DNA of 64,000 bases from GM7GCV1 sp965222065 (GCA_965222065.1 OZ244933.1:1612001-1676000), one strand, 5' to 3'. Positions 15,663-24,701 are shown, numbered from the stretch's first letter. Translations and numbers: made by a program. The notes: generated by a model not told the origin, from the sequence alone.

Positions 15663-17693
15663 CTATGCCCCGCGGCTGGCTTGCAGCGCATCTACAGGGG
15701 CTCTGTCTTTGCCCCAGCTTCTATAGATATAGTCCTTGATGGTATCAATATTCTCCTGCGAAACTTCGGAGGCTTCGCCACGCTCCAGCATATCGTAATG
15801 AAAAATATAGATACGGGAAGCAAATTCTTCAAACTCGAGTGAGGATTCGCCAAACAGTTCTCCGTTGTCGGCGGTGCTAACAACCAGGCCATCACCCCAA
15901 TCCTGTCCACTATCGTTATTTGGATTGTAAAAATAGACACGCATTTTGCCAGCCGGGTCCAGTGCTACCCTCTGGATCGTGATGGCATGCCATCCAATAA
16001 AACGAGCAGCGCTGTCCGTAATGGCCAATCCTGCAGGCTGCGGGTGAATAAGCGGCTGATTACCGTTGTAGTAGGGATGGTAGTAGGTATAAAAATCCCG
16101 ATAAAAATCATCGAGATCAATGAGCTGCCCGGAGACCACATCGACATTGATTCGAAATCCGCGACCGACTCGCCAACCGTGAAATTCCGGGTTGATCCAT
16201 CTGTGTGGGTCACCTTCACGTCCAATACAGAGTTTCCCCATTTCGCCATAAACATAATCCAGGTGCGGTACAAGGATCATCGACACCGGATCAAGATCCA
16301 TCGGCAAGGCCACTGCCTGCGTAACTACGGATTTGGATGAAATTGGCTGACCCTCAAAGTGCATGAGGATTTCATCGTCACGTGCCGCTGAAGCGATTAG
16401 TTGCAGGAGATAATCCGGATCTGTGTAGGACCAGATGGAAATCGCCCGGGCTGACTGACAAGTAGGGTTGTTTCCCTGGCCAATACCCAACGGTAACCCC
16501 AACACCAGCAACACCCCTTCGAGTAATCGTGTCTGAGCAGAAACCACATCACCAAAGCTAGCCTGCAAGCGTTGCCGGGACCAATCAGATAACCGGAGTT
16601 TTAACTGGCGCCAGAGTGAAGGGGCGACCGCTGGATAATAGAGTATCCCCCGTTCAAGCATCAGCGTCAGGCCAAAAACGGCCTGCGGTGTATAAGGAGT
16701 AACGGCTTGCTTGATCAATGCAACGACGAGTTCGTGATAGCAAAGCAGGCTGTCGCGTCCTGTCCCGGATAGCCCTAGCGCGTCTTCCATCAATTGCGGC
16801 TGGGTTTCACAGATATACTTCAGCAAAACTGCGTGGTATGGCGAAACCAACCCGGTATCGTGCATGGCCCGGGCAAAGCCAATCGCCTCTGCCTGTAATG
16901 CCTGGCTATCCAGATGCACCAGACGTTCTTCGTAAACCTCCACTCCCGGATCTTCACGACAAAGCCGGGTAGGACCAAACAGGCTGCTTACCAACCGATC
17001 TGCTCCCTGCACCAAAGACTCCGTCGCGGCGCCCGTTTCAATGCTTTTCGATTCACCTGAGCCCTGTGAAATAGCAATTTGGGTAATCATCTGCTTAACG
17101 GAATCAACCTGGACAGGCCGTTGTCGCAATATGCGCCATATCTCGTCGATCAGCTTATCCACGATCTGTTCGTAACCAATTTCAGCAGCCAGATGCTTGA
17201 GCAAGCCCCTGGGTATTGCTGAAATCCGCCCCTGGGTTTCGCGCTCGGCTTCACTCAGTGGCGTAAATAGCATCGCCAGATTAATGGCCAAAACCTGGGT
17301 CAGATAGTGCCGGGACTGCTCGGCAGAAAATTGTGGCAACTCGACCTGACCCTTGGCCGCGGCGAGCAGACGCAGTTCACTCAGCGCCTCCACAACCACC
17401 ACGTTGGTATCCGCACTTTTTAACGAACGACCACTGAGCACGGGCACGAGAATATGTGGTTGGGCCCAATCCGTTCCGGCAAAAACCTGCGCACGTTCAA
17501 GTGTCAGGGCACGGGATTCAATCGCCGCGAACCCTCCTTCGGTCAGCATTAACCGACGGGCAAAATCCAGAACCCGCGCCAGTTTGGCGGGTTTGGCAAA
17601 ATCACGGGAATCGGACAGGGCAACAAGCGCTTCATCCAGTTCCCGGGCAAGCCGCCGACACTTGTCATGTTCTGAAGGAGTAGATTGTGTCAT
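15663..17693 (-). CDS. Large protein of unknown family with papain-like Cys-His-Asn signature
   Basis: 676 residues from the ATG at 17693 (a TTG 12 bases upstream is the alternative). I do not recognise the family. Residues 1 to about 390 are helical and poor in landmarks. The C-terminal 270 residues look like a papain-fold peptidase or transglutaminase: GIGQGNNPTCQSARAISIW with Cys412 at a helix start, FIGWHAITIQRV with His569 at a strand, and MRVYFYNPNNDSGQDWG with Asn590 on the next strand. The His-to-Asn spacing of 21 fits that fold. No signal peptide or membrane helix is visible, so it is probably cytoplasmic. It starts 45 bp after the stop of the ATP-grasp ligase gene on the same strand, so a joint pathway is likely. 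The catalytic reading is inference from the motif order. Confidence 0.6.
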   Translation of the reverse strand: MTQSTPSEHDKCRRLARELDEALVALSDSRDFAKPAKLARVLDFARRLMLTEGGFAAIESRALTLERAQVFAGTDWAQPHILVPVLSGRSLKSADTNVVVVEALSELRLLAAAKGQVELPQFSAEQSRHYLTQVLAINLAMLFTPLSEAERETQGRISAIPRGLLKHLAAEIGYEQIVDKLIDEIWRILRQRPVQVDSVKQMITQIAISQGSGESKSIETGAATESLVQGADRLVSSLFGPTRLCREDPGVEVYEERLVHLDSQALQAEAIGFARAMHDTGLVSPYHAVLLKYICETQPQLMEDALGLSGTGRDSLLCYHELVVALIKQAVTPYTPQAVFGLTLMLERGILYYPAVAPSLWRQLKLRLSDWSRQRLQASFGDVVSAQTRLLEGVLLVLGLPLGIGQGNNPTCQSARAISIWSYTDPDYLLQLIASAARDDEILMHFEGQPISSKSVVTQAVALPMDLDPVSMILVPHLDYVYGEMGKLCIGREGDPHRWINPEFHGWRVGRGFRINVDVVSGQLIDLDDFYRDFYTYYHPYYNGNQPLIHPQPAGLAITDSAARFIGWHAITIQRVALDPAGKMRVYFYNPNNDSGQDWGDGLVVSTADNGELFGESSLEFEEFASRIYIFHYDMLERGEASEVSQENIDTIKDYIYRSWGKDRAPVDALQASRGA

Positions 17694-17738
17694 TGGTTCG
17701 AACAACGGGCCGGAAAAACCTTCAGGAATTTAGCCTGT

Positions 17739-18962
17739 TTACACGTAAAAATCTAATTCTTCCTGGCGCTTAAGCAGCTTGTGAAGGGTATCCGGGTCAT
17801 CACCCTTAAAGTAGGCCAGTCCCCAATGGGTCCCAAACGCTGTTCGCTTGGTCACCGTTTCTTCCAGTGGCTCGGTCAGCTCGTGAGATTCGAAATAGGG
17901 GTGATCTTCTGTTTCTTCGGGAATTTCCAGTTTGCTAACCACGCGGCGACGAGGATACACACCAAAGCAGCCCGCATAGCATTTGGCATCCACAATTTCG
18001 CGGGGGAAAAATTCGGTAATTTCCTCTTCCGTGGTTTTGGGGTCAAATGCCAGTATCATGCCCTGGTAGGCGTTGAAGCCATATACCCGTTCCAGCAGTT
18101 CAAATACTTTGAAGCCGGGTGGACGATAGGCAACTTCACCAAAGTACATTTCATCATCACTGGTCAGGAAGTATTCGGGGTGAACAAAGCCAAAATCGAT
18201 ATCGAACACCTTAATCAGTTTTTCAATTTCCTTTCGGATCTGATCACGGTACTTCTCCAGTTCCGGAGAGGCCGGAACAAACACGGAGTAGCCCAGGGTG
18301 ACATATTCGGAAATATTCAAAAATCGGATCTTGCCGTTCTGGATCCAGGCTTCCACGGCAAATTCCCAGCCATCCAGGTGGGATTCAATTAACGCCGGAA
18401 ATTCTTCATCGGGGATAGCGTCCACATCGTCCGGTGTACGAATGACCCTATGCCCGAGACAGCCGGCCTTATCAAAGGCTTTAAAGTGAATTGGGTCGTT
18501 GGGATCGCCGTCAAGCTTTAGCAGTGTCTGGTTGACCCTGCGCAGGAAACGAATGACATCCTCCCGATCATGTGCCTCTTCAAAAATGCCCACACGAATG
18601 CCACCCAACTGGGCGCGGCGCTTCATCAGGGATTTGTCACGCATCAGCATGGACTGCCCAAGCAACCGGGGATTATCGAGCAGGACCGAGTTAATGGCTC
18701 CGGCCCATTCAACGGTTTCTTCAAATAATGGGATGGCAACATCCACGCCCATTTCTTTAAGTTTGTTGGCTATCTCTATGGAACGTTCATTCAGGCGCTC
18801 AAAATTCCAGGCAAGATAGGGAATGTCATGCTGCTTGCAATACTCTTCCGCCCAATCGGGGGCGACCACAATGTAGCGACGATCAAAATCGGCAGCGGCT
18901 TCTACTGCATTAAGGCTCCAGCCAAGCAGTGCGATATAACCTTTTTCCGGGTTAACTTGCAT
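17739..18962 (-). CDS. ATP-grasp carboxylate-amine ligase-like protein
   Basis: 407 residues with an ATP-grasp fold: an N-terminal Rossmann-like preATP domain (IALLGWSLNAVEAAADFDRRYIVVAPDW), the central lobe with LLKLDGDPNDPIHFKAFDKAG and ALIESHLDGWEFAVEAWIQNGKIRF, and the metal/phosphate region FGFVHPEYFLTSDDEMYFGEVAYRPPGF, where the glutamates and the E-x-x-x-RPPG motif are typical. ATP-grasp enzymes of this group join a carboxylate to an amine through an acyl phosphate, for example making dipeptides. The substrate is unknown. GAGGGAAAT precedes the ATG at 18962. It is the first gene of a unit with the Cys-His-Asn protein and diverges from the MAPEG gene across about 200 bp. Confidence 0.82.
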   Translation of the reverse strand: MQVNPEKGYIALLGWSLNAVEAAADFDRRYIVVAPDWAEEYCKQHDIPYLAWNFERLNERSIEIANKLKEMGVDVAIPLFEETVEWAGAINSVLLDNPRLLGQSMLMRDKSLMKRRAQLGGIRVGIFEEAHDREDVIRFLRRVNQTLLKLDGDPNDPIHFKAFDKAGCLGHRVIRTPDDVDAIPDEEFPALIESHLDGWEFAVEAWIQNGKIRFLNISEYVTLGYSVFVPASPELEKYRDQIRKEIEKLIKVFDIDFGFVHPEYFLTSDDEMYFGEVAYRPPGFKVFELLERVYGFNAYQGMILAFDPKTTEEEITEFFPREIVDAKCYAGCFGVYPRRRVVSKLEIPEETEDHPYFESHELTEPLEETVTKRTAFGTHWGLAYFKGDDPDTLHKLLKRQEELDFYV

Positions 18963-19166
18963 ATTTCCCTCGCAGTGTAAGCTGCAACTAACGCCATCCA
19001 GACGCTAGAAACAGTGGTGAATTTGGCACACCCTCCATGGCATTTATAGAAATACCGTACAGAGAAGGCTTATGACTTGCAATTTCAGTCTGGTAAGAAA
19101 GATGCGTAATACATATTCCTGATAGACTCCAACCACAGGCTTATTCAGGTTTCAGGAGAAAAAATC

Positions 19167-19562
19167 ATGCCCCCGATTCTTGTTACTTTATTTTTTCTGG
19201 CATTGTTTCCCGTTGTGCTTTCTTCCATAGGCGGTTATTACCGGATCAAGCAATTTGGCCACCTGGACAATAGGCACCCAAGAGCCCAGCAGGCCTTAAT
19301 GGAAGGTCCGGGCGCCAGGGCGATTGCCGCACATAAAAATGCCTGGGAAGCCCTCGCAATGTACTCCGTTACCATTTTTATTGCCTTTGCCAACGGCCTA
19401 GATCTTTATTCGTTAACGTTTCCGGCGCTGATATTTTTGGCCGCGCGTTTATTCCATGCATTTTTCTATATTGCTGACTTGTCCACCCTGCGCTCTATTG
19501 CGTACGCCGTTGGTTTTTTTGACTGTGTTTATATTTTCGCCATCGCGCTGAAAGCCATTTGA
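19167..19562 (+). CDS. MAPEG-family membrane protein
   Basis: 131 residues, four transmembrane helices, MAPEG type: GYYRIKQFGHLDNRHPRAQ, then GPGARAIAAHKNAWEALAMYSVTIFIA and RLFHAFFYIADLSTLRSIAYAVGFF. The (N/R)xxWE and R-xx-H-xx-x-Y signatures are present. Family members include membrane glutathione transferases and eicosanoid enzymes; in bacteria most are uncharacterised. CAGGAGAAAA precedes the ATG. Its stop overlaps the TTG start of the next gene (TTGA), so the pair is translationally coupled. Confidence 0.88.
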   Translation: MPPILVTLFFLALFPVVLSSIGGYYRIKQFGHLDNRHPRAQQALMEGPGARAIAAHKNAWEALAMYSVTIFIAFANGLDLYSLTFPALIFLAARLFHAFFYIADLSTLRSIAYAVGFFDCVYIFAIALKAI

Positions 19563-20020
19563 TCTCTCTTGACCTTAAAATCCCACCCGCCCTGTTTCTG
19601 GCAATAACCGCTGCCGGCATGTGGGGGATATCCATTTTATTCCCCCCTGGGCAAATCAGCCTGCCGGGGAAGGTCTGGTTTGCCTTGCTATTTGGCCTCT
19701 TTGGTCTGTTATTCCCCTTGTTAGCTGTGCTTGCTTTCCATCGGGCGGATACAACTGTTGATCCCAGATATCCTGAACACAGCGAACAGCTTGTTATCGT
19801 CGGCATTTACAACCTGAGCCGCAATCCCATGTATTTGGGGTTCTTATTGTTGCTTTTTGCCTGGGCCATTTATTTGGGTAACTGGTTGGCAGGCCTGTTA
19901 CTACCATTATTTGTTATTTACATGAACCGCTTTCAAATTACTCCGGAAGAGCGGGTCCTATTAAAAAAGTTTGGTACCCCTTATCAACAATATCTTTCGC
20001 GGGTACGGCGCTGGATTTAA
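19559..20020 (+). CDS. Isoprenylcysteine carboxyl methyltransferase-like membrane protein
   Basis: 153 residues, membrane methyltransferase of the ICMT/PEMT type. The C-terminal core is clear: LVIVGIYNLSRNPMYLGFLLLLFAWAIYLGNW (the RNPMYxG motif), then TPEERVLLKKFGTPYQQYLSRVRRWI, with the E-E-x-x-L-x-x-x-x-G-x-x-Y-x-x-Y signature that binds S-adenosylmethionine. About four helices precede and surround it. The acceptor in bacteria is unknown, probably a lipid or thiol. The TTG start at 19559 overlaps the MAPEG stop by four bases. Confidence 0.87.
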   Translation: MISLDLKIPPALFLAITAAGMWGISILFPPGQISLPGKVWFALLFGLFGLLFPLLAVLAFHRADTTVDPRYPEHSEQLVIVGIYNLSRNPMYLGFLLLLFAWAIYLGNWLAGLLLPLFVIYMNRFQITPEERVLLKKFGTPYQQYLSRVRRWI

Positions 20021-20064
20021 CCAAAACCAAAAGAAGTGATAGCCTGCTTTCGGAGGTATGTGCT

Positions 20065-20577
20065 ATGAACAATCTGGATATCGTGCAAGGTGACATCACC
20101 CGTGCCAAGGTAGATGCGATTGTGAATGCGGCCAACCCGAAAATGCTGGGTGGCGGCGGCGTCGATGGTGCAATTCACCGTGCTGCAGGATCAGAACTTC
20201 TTGAAGCCTGTGAGCGCGTGCCGGAAGTGGATGGAGTGCGTTGCCCCCCAGGCGAAGCCCGAATGACCCGTGCCGGCCTGCTTCCTGCCAAATACGTCAT
20301 ACACACGGTAGGGCCGGTCTACGACACTGATCCATCTCCTGCTGAGACTCTTTCATCCGCCTATATTTCTTCACTTAAGCTGGCCATGGAACAAAACTGC
20401 CAGAGTATTGCTTTTCCTGCCATTTCCTGTGGTGCTTACGGCTACCCTGTAGACGAAGCCGCATTTGTAGCTAAAAATGCCTGTGGCCGTATCGAATTTC
20501 GCCAGCTCGATATTTATTTTTATCTATTTAGTGACCAGGTAGCGCGTATCTGGCGTGAAGTGTTCCGCCTGGCCTAG
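20065..20577 (+). CDS. Macrodomain protein, O-acetyl-ADP-ribose deacetylase type
   Basis: 170 residues forming one macrodomain of the YmdB/MacroD class: LDIVQGDITRAKVDAIVNAANPKMLGGGGVDGAIHRAAG carries the NAAN and GGGGVDGAIH loops that bind ADP-ribose, and YVIHTVGP, SIAFPAISCGAYGYPVDEAA complete the family pattern. These enzymes hydrolyse O-acetyl-ADP-ribose or remove mono-ADP-ribose from acidic residues. The length fits E. coli YmdB. CGGAGGT precedes the ATG. It lies between the ICMT-like and VIT-type genes on the same strand. Confidence 0.93.
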   Translation: MNNLDIVQGDITRAKVDAIVNAANPKMLGGGGVDGAIHRAAGSELLEACERVPEVDGVRCPPGEARMTRAGLLPAKYVIHTVGPVYDTDPSPAETLSSAYISSLKLAMEQNCQSIAFPAISCGAYGYPVDEAAFVAKNACGRIEFRQLDIYFYLFSDQVARIWREVFRLA

Positions 20578-20598
20578 GTATATCCTGACAAGATCCAT

Positions 20599-21288
20599 AT
20601 GGTTCACAAAGAGTCCCATCGCTCTCATCGCTCCGGCTGGTTGCGTGCCAGTGTTATGGGGGCGAACGATGGCATAGTTTCAACCGCCAGCCTGATTATC
20701 GGTGTGGCCGCTGCCGGAAGTTCCCGCGAAGCTATTTTATTGGCCGGGCTCGCCGGGCTCGCAGCAGGGGCCATGTCCATGGCTGCCGGTGAATATGTTT
20801 CCGTTAAATCCCAGGCTGACACCGAAAAAGCCGACCTGGAGATCGAACGCCGCTCCCTGGAAAAAAATTACGAACAGGAAAAGGACGAACTGGCTGAAAT
20901 TTACCGAAACCGTGGAGTAGCTCCAGAGCTGGCTCACCAGGTCGCCGAACAAATGATGCAACAGGATGCACTGGGTGCTCATGCGCGCGACGATATCGGT
21001 ATTAGTGAAACCCAGCGTGCCCGGCCAATACTGGCCGCCTTTTCTTCCATGGCCACGTTTTCCCTGGGCGCCGCCTTGCCAATTTTCATTGTCGGACTGG
21101 TGCCAGTTTCTTCCGTTATCTATTGGGTGGCGCTCTGGTCCCTCGCCTTTTTGGCAACCCTGGGAGGTATTGCTGCAAGGGTTGGCGGGGCGCCCATACT
21201 GCGTGCCTGTGTACGCGTCTGTTTTTGGGGAGCATTGGCCATGGCCATAACTGCAGGGGTAGGGGTGCTGTTTGGAATTTCCACCTGA
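20599..21288 (+). CDS. VIT1/CCC1-family transporter
   Basis: 229 residues. HRSGWLRASVMGANDGIVSTASLIIGVAAAGSS is the family's first helix (with the D43-like Asp), followed by GLAAGAMSMAAGEYVSVKSQADTEKADLEIERRSLEKNYEQEKDELAEIYRNRGV, which is the conserved cytoplasmic glutamate-rich helix region. Five transmembrane helices in all. Homologues carry Fe2+ or Mn2+ out of the cytoplasm into vacuoles or outside the cell; bacterial members are presumed divalent-metal exporters. It is 21 bp after the macrodomain gene. Confidence 0.9.
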   Translation: MVHKESHRSHRSGWLRASVMGANDGIVSTASLIIGVAAAGSSREAILLAGLAGLAAGAMSMAAGEYVSVKSQADTEKADLEIERRSLEKNYEQEKDELAEIYRNRGVAPELAHQVAEQMMQQDALGAHARDDIGISETQRARPILAAFSSMATFSLGAALPIFIVGLVPVSSVIYWVALWSLAFLATLGGIAARVGGAPILRACVRVCFWGALAMAITAGVGVLFGIST

Positions 21289-21305
21289 TCTAATGGAGCG
21301 AAAAA

Positions 21306-21740
21306 ATGACTGAAATCCTCATTCGGTATGTCCATTTTTTGGGAATTATCGTTTTTGCCTCATTACTGGTTACCGAACATGTTCTGGTAAAGGACAAGCT
21401 ATCCAGAGAGGATTTAAAACGTATTTTGATTATTGATGCCGCCTACGGGATATCGGCGTTGGTGGTATTGGCTGCCGGTTTGGCGCTTTGGTTATGGGTG
21501 GGCAAAGCCGCGGCGTTTTATAGTGCCAATCCTGTTTTTCATGCAAAGCTCGGACTTTTTGTACTTACCGGACTGCTTTCGATACATCCCACAAGGTTCT
21601 ATTTAAAACACCGAAAAAGCCAGGAATCCTTTATTCAGGTGCCCAAATCGGTCGTTCACTGCATTCGGCTGGAAACGCTGTTTTTGGTTCTTATTCCATT
21701 ACTTGCTGTATTTATGGCTCGGGGTTATGGGCTGGGTTAA
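21306..21740 (+). CDS. DUF2214-type membrane protein
   Basis: 144 residues, four transmembrane helices. RYVHFLGIIVFASLLVTEHVLVKDKLSREDLKRILIIDAAYGISALVVLAAGLALWLWVGKAAAFYSANPVFHAKLGLFVLTGLLSIHPTRFYLKHRK matches the DUF2214 family pattern from memory; the paired histidines (YVHF, FHAK) are reminiscent of haem ligands in CopD-like proteins. Function is unknown. It follows the VIT gene by 17 bp and precedes the DUF167 gene by 5 bp. Confidence 0.8.
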   Translation: MTEILIRYVHFLGIIVFASLLVTEHVLVKDKLSREDLKRILIIDAAYGISALVVLAAGLALWLWVGKAAAFYSANPVFHAKLGLFVLTGLLSIHPTRFYLKHRKSQESFIQVPKSVVHCIRLETLFLVLIPLLAVFMARGYGLG

Positions 21741-21745
21741 GCCAG

Positions 21746-22042
21746 ATGCAGAAACTTACAACCAAACTTCAGATCAAGGTGAGCCCAGGGGCTGCGGCAA
21801 ATGCAATAACCGGCTGGATGGGTGACCAGCTAAAGATAAGGGTGACCGCTGTACCCGAAAAGGGCAAAGCCAACCAGGCGGTGATCAAACTATTGTCCCG
21901 GACACTGGGATTACATACTGATGCAATTAAAATCAGCAAAGGCAGTACGTCCGGCAAAAAAATCGTTGAGATCACCGGAATGTCCCCGGGTGAACTTCGC
22001 CGTCGGCTATCGCAGGAGAGTGTCCGTGCAACCTCGAATTAG
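21746..22042 (+). CDS. DUF167 (YggU-family) protein
   Basis: 98 residues of the YggU/DUF167 family: TTKLQIKVSPGAAANAITGWMGDQLKIRVTAVPEKGKANQAVIKLLSRTLGLHTDAIKISKGSTSGKKIVEITG. The motifs VSPGA, KIRVTAxPEKGKAN and GxTSxxK are all conserved. The function remains unknown in all organisms I know of, and the family is usually encoded near yggT/proC, which is not the case here. The 3' end overlaps the start of the VOC gene by 17 bases. Confidence 0.9.
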   Translation: MQKLTTKLQIKVSPGAAANAITGWMGDQLKIRVTAVPEKGKANQAVIKLLSRTLGLHTDAIKISKGSTSGKKIVEITGMSPGELRRRLSQESVRATSN

Positions 22043-22439
22043 TATGATCACATTGGGGGTAGCCGATGTGCCAAGGGCAATAGCCTTTTATGAAAAAGGG
22101 CTAGGCTTTCCCCGGCTGGATTTCGAATCGGACTCCGTCGCTTTCTTCACACTCAATGGGACCTGGCTGGGATTATATGGGCGTGAGGCGCTGGCCGAAG
22201 ATGCCCAGGTAGCGCCAGGAGGCAGTGGCTTTAACGGATTTGCCCTTGCACATAATGTTTCTTCGGAATCAGAGGTTGATAGCGTAATGGAACAGGCCAT
22301 CGCCGCAGGTGCGGAGATGGTAAAAACACCACAAAAAGTATTCTGGGGAGGGTACAGCGGTTATTTCAAAGACCTGGATGGACATCTTTGGGAAGTCGCC
22401 CACAACCCGTTTATGTGGGTTGGTCCCGAGAACAGGTAA
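22026..22439 (+). CDS. VOC-superfamily (glyoxalase/bleomycin-resistance-like) protein
   Basis: 137 residues with one VOC module pair: ISMITLGVADVPRAIAFYEKGLGFPRLDFESDSVAFFTLNGTWLGLYGREAL and the second half MEQAIAAGAEMVKTPQKVFWGGYSGYFKDLDGHLWEVAHNPF. The D-x-D-G-H-x-W-E-V motif supplies a typical metal ligand glutamate. The GTG at 22026 is chosen because AGGAG lies 7 bases upstream; the frame is open further 5' inside the DUF167 gene. Substrate unknown. The stop abuts the stop of the histidine kinase gene on the other strand. Confidence 0.88.
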   Translation: MQPRISMITLGVADVPRAIAFYEKGLGFPRLDFESDSVAFFTLNGTWLGLYGREALAEDAQVAPGGSGFNGFALAHNVSSESEVDSVMEQAIAAGAEMVKTPQKVFWGGYSGYFKDLDGHLWEVAHNPFMWVGPENR

Positions 22440-24701
22440 TTAGACGATTTCCTCTGATTTCCTTGCTGAAAAGCTGTAAACGTCCAGATTTTTTGGCCAC
22501 AGAAACCGTATCGTTGTGCCCTTACCGGGCTCGGATTCCAGATGTATTTCGCCACCATAGGTTCTCACAATTTTTTCCACGATTGAGAGCCCCATACCCG
22601 TTCCATCAACTTCGTCTTTTGGTCGCAAGGAAGAAAACATCTCAAAAACCCTTTCGTGAAATTTCGGATCAATTCCCTGTCCGTCATCACTAACAGCAAA
22701 CTCGTAAAAGTCCTCATCCTCCGCCTGTTTTCCCGAGACAGTAATTGTCCCGGATTCCCCACCATGATGCTTAATGGCATTGGAAATAAGGTTTCGAAGA
22801 ATGAGCTCGAAAGGTGCCGCCAGAGTATTGAACACCGGCAGTTTCCCTGTAAATTCCAGCGCAAAATCCCGTGGAGGATGAGAGATCTCAAAAATTTCGC
22901 GGGTCATGGTCTCCACGTTAATTTCACGACTTGCTTCTTGTCTTCTTCCAACCTGCGAAAACGTAAGCAAATCCGTTAACAGGCTATCCAGTCGTTTAAT
23001 TCGACTCTGGATTAAATTGATATTCTGTTGAACCTGTCCCTGGTCACCAGACTCAAGGTCTTCCTGAATCCAGCTGATCAGTTGGGATATGCCTCTTAAT
23101 GGTGCCTTGAGGTCATGCGAGGCTACCCGGGCAAATTGCGACAGATCGTTATTACTGCGTTCCAGTTCCGCCATATACATGGCTAATTGTTCCTCGGCCT
23201 CCTTGCGATCCTGGATATCAGTTACCGTACCGCAGAGACGTTTGACTCCGGATATTTCGTCTTCAAAGGCAATACTGCGAGCCAAAAACCATTTGTACTG
23301 ACCATTTTTGCACTTGAGTCGATATTCCTGTTCGTAAGGCTTCCCTGTACCGATGTGTTGCTCCAGATTTCTCCGGGTCGCCGGAAAATCATCCGGATGA
23401 AGCAGAGACAGGAAGGTCTCATGAGATGCTTTAATCTCATCCTCTTCGTAGCCAAGCAAGGCTTTAAATTGGGGCGACCAGTATTGTTCCGGTTTTGATA
23501 AGTCTGGCCAGTCGCGGATTCCATCCATGGAGGCTTCAATAACCCGTTCGAGTCTTTTTTCTGATTCCACCAACTGTGTGATGTCTTCGATCACCACCAA
23601 TATTCGTCGCTTGCCTCCCATCGTCGACGGATAGGGGATTCGATGACGCCTGACCCAGCCGCTGGTTCCATCCAGGTGTTTGTACTGGGAAATAACATTC
23701 AGCTCGGGAATACCGGTTTCTATCACCCGGAGATTGTTTTCATAAAATTCCTGCGCTTTTTCCCTGGAAACAAACTCGGCCGTATTCCTGCCTTCACCCA
23801 CCTCAACGGAAGTCCCCAGCATTTCTGCGGCACCCCGGTTCATCTTTAATATATTGTTTTTGTCATCCTTGCAAAGAATTGCCAGAGGGACTGAGTCAAA
23901 GATAATTTGAAGTTCGTTTTCACGTTCAGCCAGTTCGCTTCTAATTATTTCTTCCGTTTCTACCAGGATATTCAGGTTTAGCGCCAATACACCAATTTCG
24001 TCATGGCGATAAACCCTGGCCTTGGAATGCTTGTCTCCCTCAGCCCGGCGATCAATCACATTGATCACATCCTTGAGTGGCCCAAAAATGTAGTATGAAA
24101 ACAGGGTATAGAGGAACACATCCAGAAGCAGGATGGCGACGAGGGATAAAAGGAAATAAAACTGAAGCTCTCGTTTGTCAGCCTGCATCTTTGCCAATGT
24201 GTCCAGTTGCATGACAATTAATACGGGCCGTAAAATTTCCCCTTCCCCATCCAGCCTGAAATCAAATCGCCGCGCATAGGTGTAAGTAGAACCATCTTCT
24301 TGCATGCGACCTATTTCGGATAACTGGTTTGCACTGAGTTCGTCGAATACACTCCTGGGTAAAAGATTTTCACCCATTTCATGCACCTGGGTATTTTGCC
24401 AACTCGGTTCCGAACTAACGATGACCTCACCGGAATAAGGCAGGATAACGGACACATTGAGTACATTATTCTCTTGCGCGAGAGCTTCCACCACAGGTGC
24501 CAGTTGAAAAGGACGCCCATAAATATCGACTGCGTTCCTGATGGTGTTGGCAATTAACTTGGCCTGCTCCCTGGCATCCTGCTCACGGTCTATATTCATA
24601 TCGCGATCAATAAGAAAAAGAACGGAACACGCACCTATTAGAAGGATGCTGATTACCGGAATAAGAATAATATGTCTCAGGGATCTCTCTCTGTGATCCA
24701 T
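22440..24701 (-). CDS. Membrane PAS-domain sensor histidine kinase (phytochrome-like kinase core)
   Basis: 753 residues. Transmembrane helix 1 lies at residues about 10-30 (IILIPVISILLIGACSVLFLI), a periplasmic sensor of about 130 residues follows, then transmembrane helix 2 near 165-190 and a HAMP-like linker (YIFGPLKDVINVIDRRAEGDKHSKARVYRHDEIGVLALNLN). Two PAS/PAC units follow (from ENELQIIFDSVPLAI and from RVIEASMDGIRDWP). The kinase has phospho-acceptor box FARVASHDLKAPLRGISQL, N-box NLISNAIKHH, G1 DDGQGIDPKFHERVFEMF and G2 GTGMGLSIVEKIV. No response regulator gene is adjacent, so it is an orphan kinase. The start at 24701 has GGGAGAGC upstream and is preferred over 24743. Confidence 0.88.
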   Translation of the reverse strand: MDHRERSLRHIILIPVISILLIGACSVLFLIDRDMNIDREQDAREQAKLIANTIRNAVDIYGRPFQLAPVVEALAQENNVLNVSVILPYSGEVIVSSEPSWQNTQVHEMGENLLPRSVFDELSANQLSEIGRMQEDGSTYTYARRFDFRLDGEGEILRPVLIVMQLDTLAKMQADKRELQFYFLLSLVAILLLDVFLYTLFSYYIFGPLKDVINVIDRRAEGDKHSKARVYRHDEIGVLALNLNILVETEEIIRSELAERENELQIIFDSVPLAILCKDDKNNILKMNRGAAEMLGTSVEVGEGRNTAEFVSREKAQEFYENNLRVIETGIPELNVISQYKHLDGTSGWVRRHRIPYPSTMGGKRRILVVIEDITQLVESEKRLERVIEASMDGIRDWPDLSKPEQYWSPQFKALLGYEEDEIKASHETFLSLLHPDDFPATRRNLEQHIGTGKPYEQEYRLKCKNGQYKWFLARSIAFEDEISGVKRLCGTVTDIQDRKEAEEQLAMYMAELERSNNDLSQFARVASHDLKAPLRGISQLISWIQEDLESGDQGQVQQNINLIQSRIKRLDSLLTDLLTFSQVGRRQEASREINVETMTREIFEISHPPRDFALEFTGKLPVFNTLAAPFELILRNLISNAIKHHGGESGTITVSGKQAEDEDFYEFAVSDDGQGIDPKFHERVFEMFSSLRPKDEVDGTGMGLSIVEKIVRTYGGEIHLESEPGKGTTIRFLWPKNLDVYSFSARKSEEIV

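Noticed and set aside
15987..16340. Long open frames on the plus strand opposite the 676-residue gene
   Set aside because: They are shadows of a strongly coding minus-strand gene, without ribosome sites or recognisable domains.
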